A DNA stretch of 64,000 nucleotides from Dyella sp. AtDHG13 (GCF_003201105.1 NZ_QICJ01000014.1:1-64000), one strand, 5' to 3'; shown: positions 27,989-39,700, numbered from the stretch's first letter. A program made the numbers and translations. Notes: generated from the sequence alone by a model not told the origin.

Positions 27989-29179
27989 ATGGACGTCCGC
28001 AAGAAATCATCGGAATCGAAGCCGGCGGATCGCGAACGGCTGCGACAGCTGCACGAGCAATACCAAACCACCGCCCTGGTGCTGCAGGGCGGCGGCGCGC
28101 TGGGTGCGTACCAGGCCGGCGTATACGAAGCGCTGGATACCGTTGGCATCCGCCCCAACTGGATTGCCGGCATTTCCATCGGCGCGCTCAATGCGGCGGT
28201 GATCGCCGGCAACCCGCCGGAGCAACGCGTCGAACGCCTGCGCGAGTTCTGGCGCACGATCACGCGCGAGCCCCTGTTCCCCGTATGGCCCACGCCACCG
28301 CTCGACCCAGGCGCGTGGGAGTTGCCCTGGCAGAACGGCCTGAGCGGCTGGGCCGCATGGCGCGCGCTGACGGAAGGCCAGCCCGGTTTCTTCACGCCAC
28401 GCCCGTTTCCGCTGCTGCCGTGGCGCGCCTCGCCGACCACGGCAAGCTGGTACGACACCGCGCCGTTGAAGACCACGCTGGAGCGCCTGGTCGATTTCGA
28501 CCGCATCAACCACAAGACCGCCATGCGCGTGTCGGTGGGCGCGGTTAACATCCGCACCGGCAACTTCGCCTACTTCGACAACACCGAAGGCCCGCTGCGC
28601 GTCGAGCACTTCATGGCGTCCGGCGCGTTGCCGCCGGGCTTCCCGGCCATCGAGATCGATGGCGAGTTCTACTGGGACGGCGGCATGGTTTCCAACACGC
28701 CGCTCTACAAGGTGCTGTCCGATGCCTCGTGTCGCGACTCGCTGATCTTCCAGGTCGACCTGTGGAGCGCGCGCGGACAGGTGCCGTGCGACCTGGCCGA
28801 GGTCACCTCGCGCGCCAAGGACATCCAGTATTCCAGCCGCACGCGCCTGATCACCGAATACATGGCGCAACGCCAGCGCCAGCAGCGCATACTGCACGAC
28901 CTGATGGCCCTGGTGCCGGAAGACCAGCGCAAGCACCGCGCCTACCGCCAGGCGGAGATCTACTCCAACAGCGCGGTGGTGAACCTGTTCCACCTGATTT
29001 ACCGCAACAAGCCGTACGAAGGGCATTACAAGGACTACGAATTCAGCGTCGACAGCATGCGCCAGCACTGGAGCAGCGGCCTGGAAGACATGCAGAGCAC
29101 GCTGGACGAACCGCAGTGGTTCGACAAGCCGACGCCTGAGCACCCCTTCGTGACGCACGACGTCCACAGTGAAGATTGA
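27989..29179 (+). CDS. Patatin-like phospholipase/hydrolase
   Basis: 396 residues. The catalytic Ser-Asp dyad region is clear: oxyanion loop LVLQGGGALGAYQAG, nucleophile elbow GISIGALNAA, and DGG as FYWDGGMVSNTPL. A C-terminal extension (about 280-390, with RNKPYEGHYKDYEFS and SMRQHWSSGLEDM) matches the DUF3734 tail found in a subset of bacterial patatins that usually sit beside 3-hydroxybutyrate dehydrogenase. It starts 15 bases after adc, so it is co-transcribed. Substrates might be lipids or polyhydroxybutyrate-type esters; the sequence cannot decide. No signal peptide. Confidence 0.88.
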   Translation: MDVRKKSSESKPADRERLRQLHEQYQTTALVLQGGGALGAYQAGVYEALDTVGIRPNWIAGISIGALNAAVIAGNPPEQRVERLREFWRTITREPLFPVWPTPPLDPGAWELPWQNGLSGWAAWRALTEGQPGFFTPRPFPLLPWRASPTTASWYDTAPLKTTLERLVDFDRINHKTAMRVSVGAVNIRTGNFAYFDNTEGPLRVEHFMASGALPPGFPAIEIDGEFYWDGGMVSNTPLYKVLSDASCRDSLIFQVDLWSARGQVPCDLAEVTSRAKDIQYSSRTRLITEYMAQRQRQQRILHDLMALVPEDQRKHRAYRQAEIYSNSAVVNLFHLIYRNKPYEGHYKDYEFSVDSMRQHWSSGLEDMQSTLDEPQWFDKPTPEHPFVTHDVHSED

Positions 29180-29195
29180 CCCTGCAGGAAACTCC

Positions 29196-30056
29196 ATGAC
29201 ACTCAAGGCAGCATTTATCGGACTCGGCGCCATGGGCACGCCGATGGCCGGCCACCTCAAGGCCCACGGCCTGCTCCATGCCGTCGCCAGCCGCACGCAA
29301 TCCAATGCCGACGCCGTGGCGAAGGAGCTCGGTGTTGCCGCGCCATCGCTGGCGGACATCGCCCAGCAGTGCGACGTGATCGCGCTGTGCGTCACCGCCG
29401 ACGCCGACGTGCTCGGCACCGTCGATGCGCTCGCTCCGCACCTGAAGAAAGGCGCCATCGTGGTGGACCACTCCACCGTCGCGCCGGATACCGCCAAGCA
29501 GGCCGCGGCCAAGCTGGCGGCGGTCGACGCGCATTTCCTCGACGCGCCGGTGTCCGGCGGCGTGGAAGGCGCGAAGAACGGCAAGTTGTCCGTCATGGTC
29601 GGCGGCGATGCGGAAGTGCTCGAACGCGCACGCCCCGTGCTGGAAGCCTACGCGTTGCGCATCACGCACCTGGGCGATGTGGGCGCGGGACAGGCCACCA
29701 AGGCGGTGAACCAAGTACTCGTCGCGGGCATCGCGCAAGGCGTATGCGAAGGCCTCGCCCTCGCCGAAGCCCTGGGTCTGGACCCCGAACGCCTGCTGCC
29801 CACGCTCGGCGCCGGCGCGGCCGGCAACTGGTTCCTCGAAAAACGCGGCGCCACCATGCTGCGCAATGAGTTCAGCGTCGGCTTCAAACTCGGCCTGCTG
29901 CACAAGGACCTCGGCATCGTCCGCCGCATCGCCGAAAGCGCCGGCACCAACCGCAGCGTGATCGAACGCTCGCTGGCGGACTACGCGGAGCTGATGAGCC
30001 AGGGTTACGGCGATGACGACATCTCTGGATTGATTCGGTTGAAGCGCAAGGGTTGA
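29196..30056 (+). CDS. NAD(P)-dependent reductase, 3-hydroxyisobutyrate dehydrogenase family
   Basis: 286 residues from ATG 29196, seven bases after AGGA; an earlier GTG 29169 is less good. N-terminal nucleotide fold begins with AAFIGLGAMGTPMAGHLKAH, and the active-site block LDAPVSGGVEGAKNGKLSVMVGG and the catalytic lysine in GAGQATKAVNQVLVA are those of HIBADH/tartronate-semialdehyde reductases (K171-type lysine). The exact beta-hydroxyacid substrate is open. It follows the patatin gene by 16 bases, likely the last gene of this transcript, and a terminator follows. Confidence 0.88.
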   Translation: MTLKAAFIGLGAMGTPMAGHLKAHGLLHAVASRTQSNADAVAKELGVAAPSLADIAQQCDVIALCVTADADVLGTVDALAPHLKKGAIVVDHSTVAPDTAKQAAAKLAAVDAHFLDAPVSGGVEGAKNGKLSVMVGGDAEVLERARPVLEAYALRITHLGDVGAGQATKAVNQVLVAGIAQGVCEGLALAEALGLDPERLLPTLGAGAAGNWFLEKRGATMLRNEFSVGFKLGLLHKDLGIVRRIAESAGTNRSVIERSLADYAELMSQGYGDDDISGLIRLKRKG

Positions 30057-30071
30057 TGCCATGTGGCAGGT

Positions 30072-30100
30072 AAAAGGGCCGCACTCTGTGTGGCCCTTTT
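30072..30100 (+). terminator. Rho-independent terminator
   Basis: Stem AAAAGGGCCGCAC / GTGTGGCCCTTTT (one G-U-like mismatch) with a three-base loop, 16 bases after the reductase stop codon, followed by T-rich bases. Confidence 0.8.
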
Positions 30101-30124
30101 GCGTTCGGTGACCGCCTCCCGTCT

Positions 30125-30340
30125 TAGAGCCTGTTCAAAATCTCGCATGAACGCCTATACCCCCTCACCGTCATTCCGGCGCAGGCCGGAATCCAGTAAC
30201 GGTGGTGGTCGGTTATCGCGTGACGTCAAAAGCCTTTGGCGCTTCCGCGAAAGCCGCACATAGAAGTCACTGGATTCCGGCCTGCGCCGGAATGACGGTG
30301 AGGGGAATGAATTTTTGCGAAGTTTTTGAACAGGCTCTTA
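30125..30340. mobile_element. Short non-coding element with terminal inverted repeats (MITE-like)
   Basis: About 216 bp bounded by TTAGAGCCTGTTCAAAA (left) and the complement of TAAGAGCCTGTTCAAAA (right), resembling IS5-type termini. Inside each end is a REP-type arm (CCTCACCGTCATTCCGGCGC and its complement). It has no gene, so any movement would need a transposase elsewhere. A related partial copy is at 11987-12038 and a REP pair without the termini at 26067-26182. Confidence 0.7.
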
Positions 30341-30480
30341 GGCATATATCAGCCAGACAGGCATCATCTGGCGCTGCCATCGGGCAAGCCAAAAACTCAC
30401 ACAAACAAGAGAAAACCTGACAGCCGAGATAAGACCCGTCTGATGTGGCCCATTCGCCCACGTATCTAAGCTTCCCACCG

Positions 30481-30537
30481 CCTTCAAGCGCTGCGGCTTC
30501 ACTCCCCCCGATCCGGCAGGACCGCCGCGCTTGAAGG
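30481..30537 (+). promoter_or_regulatory. Long stem-loop in the tpsB leader
   Basis: Arms 30481-30496 and 30522-30537 pair with one mismatch in 16, leaving a 25-base loop. It lies about 130 bases before the secretion gene. The class of structure is not one I recognise; it is a candidate mRNA control element or an attenuator. Confidence 0.45.
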
Positions 30538-30667
30538 TGCTGTACGTGGGGAGGCGTGGCTGCAACAAGACAGTCCCGAAGGGACGCGCCTTTCATTTCT
30601 AGTTGATGCACGAGCGGACCGTGACACCGTCGCGGCCCGCCGGTGCTCGTTGTGGAAAGGCGTGTTT

Positions 30668-32380
30668 GTGGTTCAGGAAGAGAACAAATCATGTCACTGG
30701 TGGTCGTGGCTTGTGCTGCTCGGCTTGTGGGTCCCGGCATGGGCATCGGCGCAGACCTTCGATACGTCAGCGCAGGAGCTCCTGCGCCAGCAAGAGCGTG
30801 AGCGCGCACTGCGCGAGCAGCAGCAGAACACGCCCGACGTGCGCCTGCCCACGCCTGCCGAAGCACCGGCAAGCGTCATTCCCGGCAACGAAAGTCCCTG
30901 TTTTCCCATCCAGCGTATCCGCCTGGAGGGTGACGATGCGGCAGCGTTCCAGTGGGCGCTGAAAGCCGCCAATGCGCCCCATGATCGTGCTGTCGGGCGC
31001 TGCCTGGGCACGGCGGGCGTCAACGTGGTGATGAAGCGCGTGCAGAACGCCATCGTGGCGCGTGGCTATGTCACCACGCGCGTGCTCGCGAAGCCGCAGG
31101 ACCTGCACGCCGGCGTGCTGACCTTGACCGTGGTGCCGGGGCGCATCCGTGCGATCCGCTTTACGCCGGACAGCGATGTCCGCGCCACCTCCTGGCGGGA
31201 TGCGTTGCCGGCCCGCCCCGGCGATGTGCTCAACCTGCGCGACATCGAGCAGGCACTGGAAAACTTCAAGCGCGTGCCGACGGCCGACGCGGACATCCGC
31301 ATCGTGCCCGCCGATGGCGACGCCAAGGCCGGCGAAAGCGACCTGCTCATCGCGTGGAAACAATCCTCGCCCATGCGCCTGGCCGTCACGCTGGACGACT
31401 CCGGCAGCCAGGCCACCGGCAAGATTCAGGGCGGCACCACGCTGTCGCTGGACAACCTGCTGACCTGGAACGACCTGTTCTACGCCAACCTCGGCCAGGG
31501 CGTGCTGGACGGCGACCGCAAAGGCACGCGCAGCTACACGCTGCATTACGACGTGCCCTACGGCTACTGGCAGCTCGGTGCCACCGCGAGCAGCTACAAC
31601 TATCACCAGACGGTGGCCGGTTACGCCCAGGACTACGTCTACAGCGGCACCAGCCACAACGCCGACGTGCGCCTCAGCCGCCTGCTCTACCGCGACGCCA
31701 CCATCAAGCTGACGGCTTATGCGCGCGCATGGGAGCGCGATTCCAACAACTTCATCGACGACACCGAAGTGCTGGTGCAACGCCGTCGCCAGGGTGGCTG
31801 GGAAGCGGGATTCAACTACAAGCAGTTCATCGGCACCGCCACGCTCGACGCCAACGCAGGCTACCGTCGCGGCACCGGCGCCTTCAACGCATTGCATGCG
31901 CCAGAGGAAATGTTTGGCGACGGCACCTCGCGCCCGAAGATCGTCACCGCAGACGCCCAGCTCACCGCGCCCTTCCAGTGGGGCAACCAGCGCTTCCGCT
32001 ACATCGGCAGCTGGCGTGCGCAATGGAACCAGAACCTGCTCGTTCCGCAAGACCGCTTCGCCATCGGCGGCCGCTACACCGTGCGCGGTTTCGATGGCGA
32101 GCTGCAGCTCACCGGCGATCGCGGCTGGCTGATCCGCAACGACCTCGGCTGGATGGTGGGCGCCGGGCAGGAACTGTACCTGGGCGCCGACGTGGGCCAC
32201 GTCGGCGGACAACCCACGCCGTGGGAGCTGGGCCAGACGCTGGCCGGCGCCGTGCTCGGCCTGCGCGGCGGCTGGCGGGGTTTCGCGTGGGATGTCTTCG
32301 TCGGCGCACCCGTCAGCAAGCCGCATGGCTTCCCCACCGCCAACCCCACCACCGGTTTCAGCGTGAGCTGGTCGCTCTGA
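30668..32380 (+). CDS. TpsB-type two-partner secretion outer-membrane transporter (ShlB/FhaC family)
   Basis: 570 residues from GTG 30668, with GGAAAGG seven bases before; an earlier TTG is possible. Signal peptide SWLVLLGLWVPAWASAQ. The N-terminal periplasmic part has a polypeptide-transport-associated POTRA_2 region (CFPIQRIRLEGDD, GRIRAIRFTPDS), and the C-terminal half is a 16-stranded barrel ending with the FhaC-family motif RFAIGGRYTVRGFDGE and a last strand GFSVSWSL with terminal hydrophobic pattern. It exports the TpsA protein encoded 64 bases downstream through the outer membrane. Confidence 0.9.
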   Translation: MVQEENKSCHWWSWLVLLGLWVPAWASAQTFDTSAQELLRQQERERALREQQQNTPDVRLPTPAEAPASVIPGNESPCFPIQRIRLEGDDAAAFQWALKAANAPHDRAVGRCLGTAGVNVVMKRVQNAIVARGYVTTRVLAKPQDLHAGVLTLTVVPGRIRAIRFTPDSDVRATSWRDALPARPGDVLNLRDIEQALENFKRVPTADADIRIVPADGDAKAGESDLLIAWKQSSPMRLAVTLDDSGSQATGKIQGGTTLSLDNLLTWNDLFYANLGQGVLDGDRKGTRSYTLHYDVPYGYWQLGATASSYNYHQTVAGYAQDYVYSGTSHNADVRLSRLLYRDATIKLTAYARAWERDSNNFIDDTEVLVQRRRQGGWEAGFNYKQFIGTATLDANAGYRRGTGAFNALHAPEEMFGDGTSRPKIVTADAQLTAPFQWGNQRFRYIGSWRAQWNQNLLVPQDRFAIGGRYTVRGFDGELQLTGDRGWLIRNDLGWMVGAGQELYLGADVGHVGGQPTPWELGQTLAGAVLGLRGGWRGFAWDVFVGAPVSKPHGFPTANPTTGFSVSWSL

Positions 32381-34484
32381 CCCGCGCGCCCTCCCATTTC
32401 TCGTCGCTATCTGCCTGCTGCACCGTCTTCAAAGGAAGTGTCGGATGAACAAGCACCTCTACCGCATCGTTTTCAACCGCGCCCTTGGCCTGCTCCAGGC
32501 CGTGTCGGAGCTGGTTCGCCGTCCGGGACGTGGCGCATCGCGAAGCGATGGCCTCGTGGCGGTAACGGTGCGACCGGTCAGCCTTGGTCTGTGGGCCGCG
32601 TTCGGCTGGATAGGCATCGCTTCCGTAGCCAGCGCGCAGATAACCTCCGACATGCATGCGCCGGGCAATCAGCGGCCCACGGTGATGGGCTCATCCAATG
32701 CCGCGCCGTTGATCAACATCACCACGCCGAGCAAAGCCGGCGTCAGCCGCAACACGTACAGCGATTTCAACGTTGGCCGCGACGGCGCCGTGCTCAACAA
32801 CTCGCGTACGAATACGGCCACCCAGCTGGCCGGCACGGTGGCGGGCAATCCCTGGCTCGCCACCGGCACCGCCAAGGTGATCCTCAACGAAGTCAACGGG
32901 CCGAATCCCAGCGCGCTCAATGGCGTCATCGAAGTGGCCGGCGACCGTGCGCAGGTGATCGTCGCCAACCCCGCAGGTATCTCGTGCGACGGTTGCGGCG
33001 TGATCAACGCCAACCGCTTCACGCTTACCACCGGCACACCCATCCTCAACGGTGGCGCGCTCGATGGCTACCGCGTGTCCGGTGGCACGGTCCAGGTCAA
33101 CGGCAAGGGCCTGGATGCAACGAGCGCGGACTACACCGACATCATCGCTCGCGCCGTGCAGGTGAACGGTAGCATCTGGTCGCCACAGTTGCAGGTGACC
33201 ACCGGCGCCAACGAGGTGAGCGCGGACCACACGCAGGTCACCGCCATCAACGGCACCGGCGACAAGCCCGCCTTTGCGCTGGACGTCAGTGCGTTGGGCG
33301 GTATGTACGCGAACAAGATCGTGCTGCTGGGCACCGAACACGGCGTGGGTGCGCGCAACGCGGGCAGCATCGGCGCGCAAGCGGGCGATCTCGTGGTGAC
33401 CGTCGACGGCCGGCTGGAGAACACCGGCTCATTGCAATCGCAGGCGAATACGCAGATTGCCGCGAGCGGCGGTGTCAGCAACGCGAAGATGATCAGCGCC
33501 TCGCGCGAGCTGACCATCTACACCCCGGCCGATGTCGATAACAGCGGTGGCACCTTGAATGCCGCGCGTGTCGCCGTGGACGCGGCCTCGCTGCGCAACG
33601 CTGGCGGCACCATCGAGCAGACCGGCTCGCAGGGCATGTCGCTGGACGCCGGTGCGCTGTCCAACCGCAACGGCGGCCGCATTGGCATGGTGCAGGCCGA
33701 TGCCGGGAGCGGCGGATCAAGTGGTACCCCATCCGATCCTTCTTCCCCGGCAACGGGTACGCCTGGCAATGGCAGCTCCGGCGAAACGCCCGCCACCGGC
33801 GGCGACGTTCCTGCCGTTGTGCCACCGGTTCCGCTGGCCGACGGTGTACTGCACATCGCCGGTTTGCTCGACAACGACGGTGGCAACATCCGCGCGGCAG
33901 CAGGTTTCGATCTTTCCAGCGGCACCGGCCTTGCCAACGACGGCGGCCAGTTGGCCCTGCGCGCGCTGACGCTGACCGGCGGCAACCTGAGCAATCGTGG
34001 CGGCACGCTGGTCATCGATGGCGCGTCCACCGTCCATGCCAATCAGGTGAACAACGACGGCGGACAACTGACGTTTGCCAAGGCTGTCGCGCTTGACGCG
34101 CAGGGCCTGTCGAACCGTAGCGGCACGCTCACGCTGGCCGATGCTGCGCCCATGACGCTGACGGTGGCCGGCACGCTGGACAACACCGGCGGCACGCTCG
34201 CGAGCCACGCCGGCGCACTCACGCTCAACGCCGGCACGTTTATCAACGAGCGCGGTACGCTCAATCACGCCGGCGCCGACGGCTTCACCTTGCACACCGG
34301 TGATTGGCTGGGTGCGAAGGGCTCGGTGGTGACCGGGGGCGCCGCCAACGTCACCGCCGCCACCATCGATCACCAAGGCGCCACCCTCAGCGCCACGCAG
34401 CTGACGCTCCACGCGGCGAATCTGGACAACAGCGGCGGTTTCCTCGTCACTTCCGGCGCCACGGACAACACGCTGGACGTCACC

Positions 34485-36794
34485 GGTACGCTGGACAACG
34501 GCAACGGCGGCCGGATCCAGACCGCAGGCGACGTGTCCATCGCAGCCGACACGCTGGGCAATGCCGGCGGCAGCGTGCGTCAGCAAGGGCAGGGCATGCT
34601 CGCCATCCAGGCCGGCGCGGTCCAGGGGCGGGGCGGCGAGTTGCTCAGCGCAGGCGGTTTGAGCCTGGCGGGCGGCGCGTTCGATCTGGCGAACGGCACC
34701 ACGCAGGCGCAGCGCATCGCGGCGAACGTCGATGCGCTCACCACGGCTGGCGGCAGCTTCACCAGTCTGGGCGGCACGCCGCTGCAGCTCACGGTGCAGG
34801 GTCTTCTCGACAATAGCGGCGGCACGCTCATCGCCAACGGCGCATGGCAATTTGACGTCGGCGCGCTCACCAACATCGGTGGCCATCTGATCGCGGCCGG
34901 CCGCGACGCCTCGCGCATCACCGGCGCCGGCGCGCTCGACAACACGCGTGGCGAGTTGAGCGCCGCGGGCGCCACGACCGTGCACAGCGGCTCGCTGCTC
35001 AATCAGGGCGGCCTGCTGCGGGCCACCGACGGCGCACCCTTGACGCTCGCCGTCGATGGCCTGCTGGACAACAGCCAACACGGCCAGGTGCTCAGCAACG
35101 GTGACCTCGCCCTCGCCGCGTCCACGCTCGACAACACGCTGGGCAACATCAGCCACGGCGGCAACGGCACGTTGGCCATTCAAGCGTCCACGCTCAACGG
35201 GCAGGGCGGCACCATCCTCAGCAAAGGCACGCTCAACCTCACCGGTCTCGCCGTCAACCTGAGCGGCAGCGTGACCCAGGCGCAGACCATCACGGTCGTT
35301 GCCAATGCCCTGGACAACTCGGGCGGTGCGACGCTGCATGCGCTGGGTAGCGATCCGTTGACGTTGCGCGTGCGCGGTACGCTGAACAACCGCGACGGCA
35401 ACATCGTCAACGACAACGGCGCGCTGCAACTCGGCGCCGGCGCACTCATCAATACCGGCGGCCACCTGACCGCGAATGGGAACGGCGCCACCGACATCAC
35501 GGTCGCCCGCCTGTTCGACAACACGCGCGGTGAACTCACCGTCATGGGCGCCACCACGATTCACGGCGGCACCCTCGTCAACCAAGGCGGCACGCTCCAG
35601 GTGGGCAATGGCGCTGCGCTGCGCATCCAGGCCAATGGCCTGCTCGACAACAGCGCCAAGGGCAACATCACGTCCACCGGCGACCTCACCGTCAACGCGT
35701 CCATGCTCGACAACACGGGCGGCGGCATCTGGCACACCGGCCAGGGCACGGCCGCCGTCACGGCCAACACGCTCAACGGCCAAGGCGGCACCATCGCCAG
35801 CGAGGGCGCGCTCGTGCTCACCGGCGGTGCGGTCGATCTGCGTGGCGCCACCACCCAGGCGCAGACCATCACCGTCAACGCCGACACCCTCGATCACTCG
35901 GGCGCCGCCATGCTGCATGCGTTGGGCGGCGAGCCGCTGACATTGCGCGTGCGCGGCACGCTGAACAACAGCGGCAGCTGGATCGTCAACGACCAGGGTG
36001 CGCTGCAACTCAGCGCGGGCGCCTTCACCAATACCGGCGGCAAAGTCTGGCTCTTTGGCACCGGCGCCACGGATATCGCCGTGGCAGGCGTGTTCGACAG
36101 CACGCGCGGTGAGTTGAGCACCAAGGGTGCCACCACCGTGCACGCCGGTGACCTGATCAACCAAGGCGGCGTGATCCAGGTGGACGGCGATGCCGCGCTC
36201 AGCCTCACTGCGGACGGCCTGCTGGACAACAGCCAGCAAGGCAAGGTGATCGCCACCGGCGACCTCACTGTCCACGCGGCCACGCTCGACAACACGCAAG
36301 GCGCCATGCAGCACGCAGGTCAAGGCGTCGCCACGATCACCGCCGGCACGCTCCACGGACAAGGCGGCACCCTGGCCAGCAACGGCGCGCTCACCCTCAC
36401 CGGCGGCGCGTTCGACCTGCGTGGCGCCACCACCCAGGCGCAAACCATCAGCATCGACGCCACCTCGCTGGACCACACGGCAGGGGCCACGCTGCAAGCA
36501 CTCGGCAGCGACGCGCTGACGGTGCGCGTGCGCGACACGCTCGACAACAGCGGCAGCAAGATGCTTACCAACGGCGCGCTGATGCTCAGCGCCGAGTCGC
36601 TGCGCAACCAGGGCGGCATTCTCTCGGCCGCGGGCAGCGGCGCTTCCGCTCTGTCGATCCGTGGCGTGTTCGACAACAGTGCGGGCGGCCTGCTGGCAAC
36701 CACCGGCACCACCACGCTGCATGCCGGTTCGCTCGACAACACGGCGGGCGTCATCCAGGCAGCGAGTAGCGACGTACTCACCGTCACGACCGAT
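34485..36794 (+). repeat. Four tandem ~579-bp super-repeats in tpsA
   Basis: The line GLLDNS...GDL...LDNT recurs with starts at about 34485, 35058, 35637 and 36216; the last three spacings are exactly 579 bases (193 residues), the first 573. Each unit contains the same ordered set of small FHA repeats (LNGQGGTI, QAQTI, TLRVRGTLNN). Near-exact spacing means recent duplication or gene conversion within the beta-helix rod. Confidence 0.8.
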
Positions 36795-39700
36795 GGAGCG
36801 CTGATCAACGACCAGGGCACGCTGGTGACCAATGGCGCGCTGGCGCTCACGGCGGGCGCCATGAACAACCATGGCGGCACCGTGCAGGCCCAGCAGGCCA
36901 TGGGCGTCAACGTGGCCGGGTCGTTGGACAACAATGGCGGCGCCATGGTGGCCGGCGGCGACCTTGCCGTGAAGGCGCAATCGCTGTTCAACCGCGACAC
37001 GCTTTCCTCCGACGCCTCGGCCACGCCGCTCGGCCTCTATGGCCAGCGCGTCACGCTGGATGCGGCCACCCTCGACAACAGGCAAGGCCACGTGCAGGCG
37101 CGCGATGCGTTGAACGTCACGGCGAGCACGCTCACCAACGTCGGCGGCGTGCTCGACGGCACGGGGCTCGTCAACGTGGCGGCCGCCACGCTCGACAACA
37201 CACGCGGCCAGCTGGTGCAGCGTGGTGATAGCGGCGTACTCACGGTCGATATCAGCCAGTCGCTGACCAACGCCGCCGGCGGCCTGATCGGCGCCGAAGG
37301 CACGGCCAACCTCCAGGCGGGCCTCATCGACAACAGCGGCGGCACGACCTTCGCGCGGCACGGCCTGAACCTCGTTAGCCACGGCGATCTGCTCAACCGC
37401 AATGGCGGCCAGCTTCAAGCCAACGGCTCGCTCACCCTCAACGCCCAGGGCACGCTGGACAACAGCGGCGGCAGCATCGATGCCACGCAAGCCGCCGCGA
37501 TCAGCGCCAACGTCATCAGCAACGTCGGCGGCCAGATCCTCGCAGGTAACAGCGGCAGCCCCGATGCTGGCCTCACCATGGCTTCGGCCAATGGCATCGA
37601 CAACCGTGGCGGCACGCTGGGCAATCGCGGTGGCGACGTCACGCTGCAAGCGGCCGGTGTCGACAACAGCGCCGGTGGCACCCTGGTCGCCCAGCGCGAC
37701 CTGATCCTGGATGGCGTGGCATCGCTCACCAACACCGGCGGCACCACGTATGCCACGCGCAACTTAAGTGTTCAGAACGCCAATGCCACCCTGGACAACA
37801 CCGGCGGCACGTTGCTCGGCGCGGGCGGCACCGCCTGGCTGAATCTTGCCACGCTCACCAACAGCGGCGGCCACGTGCAGGCCGACACGCTGTGGCTCAC
37901 CACGCCCGTGCTCACCAACGACGGCGGCGACATCGGCGCCAACCAACTGCACGCCACGCTCACCACTCTCAACGGCCTGGGCACGCTGCATGGCACCGAC
38001 GCGCTGGATGTGCACTTTCTCGGTGACTACACCCACCTCGCCGGCCAGCAGTTGCAGAGCGACGGCACGCTGACGCTCACCGTGGACGGCACCCTGACCA
38101 ACCAGGGCACTTTGCAGACGCAAGGCGAGCTGGATGTCACCGCCGCGCAGCTGATCAACCAGCGCACCATCAACGCCAGCAACACCGACGGCACCGCCCG
38201 CGCCACGCTCAACGTCGCCGGCCGCATCGACAACCAGGCCGGCGCATCCATCGAGGCCGACACGCTGACGCTCAACGCCACCGACGTCACCAACACCAGC
38301 AGCCAGGGCATTACCGGCAACGCGGTGCGCATCAACGCCGACACCCTCACCAACGGCCGCGACCTGGGGCAAGCCGATGCCGCGCAGGCCTATGGCGAAG
38401 GCTTTATCGGCGCCGCGCAAACGCTGGAGCTGCGCATCGCCCAACACCTCGCCAACCTCGACGGCGATATCTACAGCGGCGGCGACCTTGCTATCGCCGG
38501 CCGCGCGGACGGTACGCGCGTAGCCACGCTGGACAACGTCTCCGGCCGCATCCAGGCCGATGGCGATGGCCGCATCGCCGCCGACACCATCAACAACCGT
38601 CGCCGCGTAGTGGAAACCGAGCAGTACACGCTCAGCGCCGACGAGCAGTACGCGCTCAGCTCCGAGCGGCAGTACGACGCTGTCTACGCCTCGCTGAGCC
38701 CGGCAGAGCAGCAGGCGCTGGCCAATATGGGGCAGAACCCCCCGAAACCGTCAGGTCTCTCGGCGGCCGACGAGCGTGCCCTCTTTGCGAAGCTTGGTTG
38801 GGTGCATGTCGACGATGCTTCCGCCATTGATCCGGCGCTCAAGACCGCGTTGGATACCACCTACCGCAACCGCGCAGTCAACGAGTTCGGTCTCAAGGAT
38901 GGCTATTTCATCGGGCCGGTCGCGGCCGACGTCAAACAGTTCGATACCTACCTCACCGGCACGCGCGTGACCCGTGCCAGCGCCGACAGCCAGATCCTCA
39001 CGGGCGGCAATCTCGATATCGACCTGGGCACGCACCTCACCAACTTCGCCTCCACCATCGCGGCCACCGGCGACCTGACCATCAACGGCCAGCACAACGA
39101 CGGCAGCGCCGACGCGCGCATCGACAACATCGCCATCACGGGCTCCTACACGGGTGAGCGCACTACCACGGCGTGGACGCGAGAAGGCGCGCCTGCTGCA
39201 TACCAAAAGACCGATGGCAGCTGGGCCACCAACCCCGCCGCACAAGAAGAAGGCTCGGTCACGCAGGACATGACTTTTGCTGGCCCTGTGCTCGTAGCCG
39301 CCACCATCAGCGGCCGCAACGTTTCACTCAGCGGCCACGACGTCACCAACACCGCCGTGGCTGCCAGCGGCGGCATCACCACCTGGAGTGGCGACAATCT
39401 CGCCGGCCCCGGCAGCACCGCGCTGGACGTCGCCACGAACGCGCAAGTCGGCCGCGCCAATGGCGCCGATGGCGCACATGGCACCACCGTCAGCGGCGGC
39501 AACGACGTGGGCGGCGTGCAACGCCAAGCCGTCAACGGCATCGGCAGCGTGGACCGCACCCAAGGCAAGGCCGTCAACGGCGCGGGCACCGTCGCCGGCG
39601 CCGGCGCGCAGGTGATCGGCAGCGCCGACCAACCGCTGCCCGGCCTTGTCGCGCCCAGCGGCGGCAGGTACAGCCAAAACGGCGACCCCGCCTCGCCCTT

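Noticed and set aside
30481-30600. Possible c-di-GMP riboswitch before tpsB
   Set aside because: The GEMM core bases and the tetraloop/receptor pattern are absent; only a long stem and a small GAA-loop hairpin are seen.
34485-36794. Regular repeats that could suggest a CRISPR array
   Set aside because: Period of 579 bases, in frame within tpsA, and no spacers of typical length; they are protein repeats.
33717-37649. Minus-strand open frame of about 1,310 codons antisense to tpsA
   Set aside because: It mirrors the high-GC FHA repeats; composition is a shadow of the plus-strand codons, with no start signal or domain.
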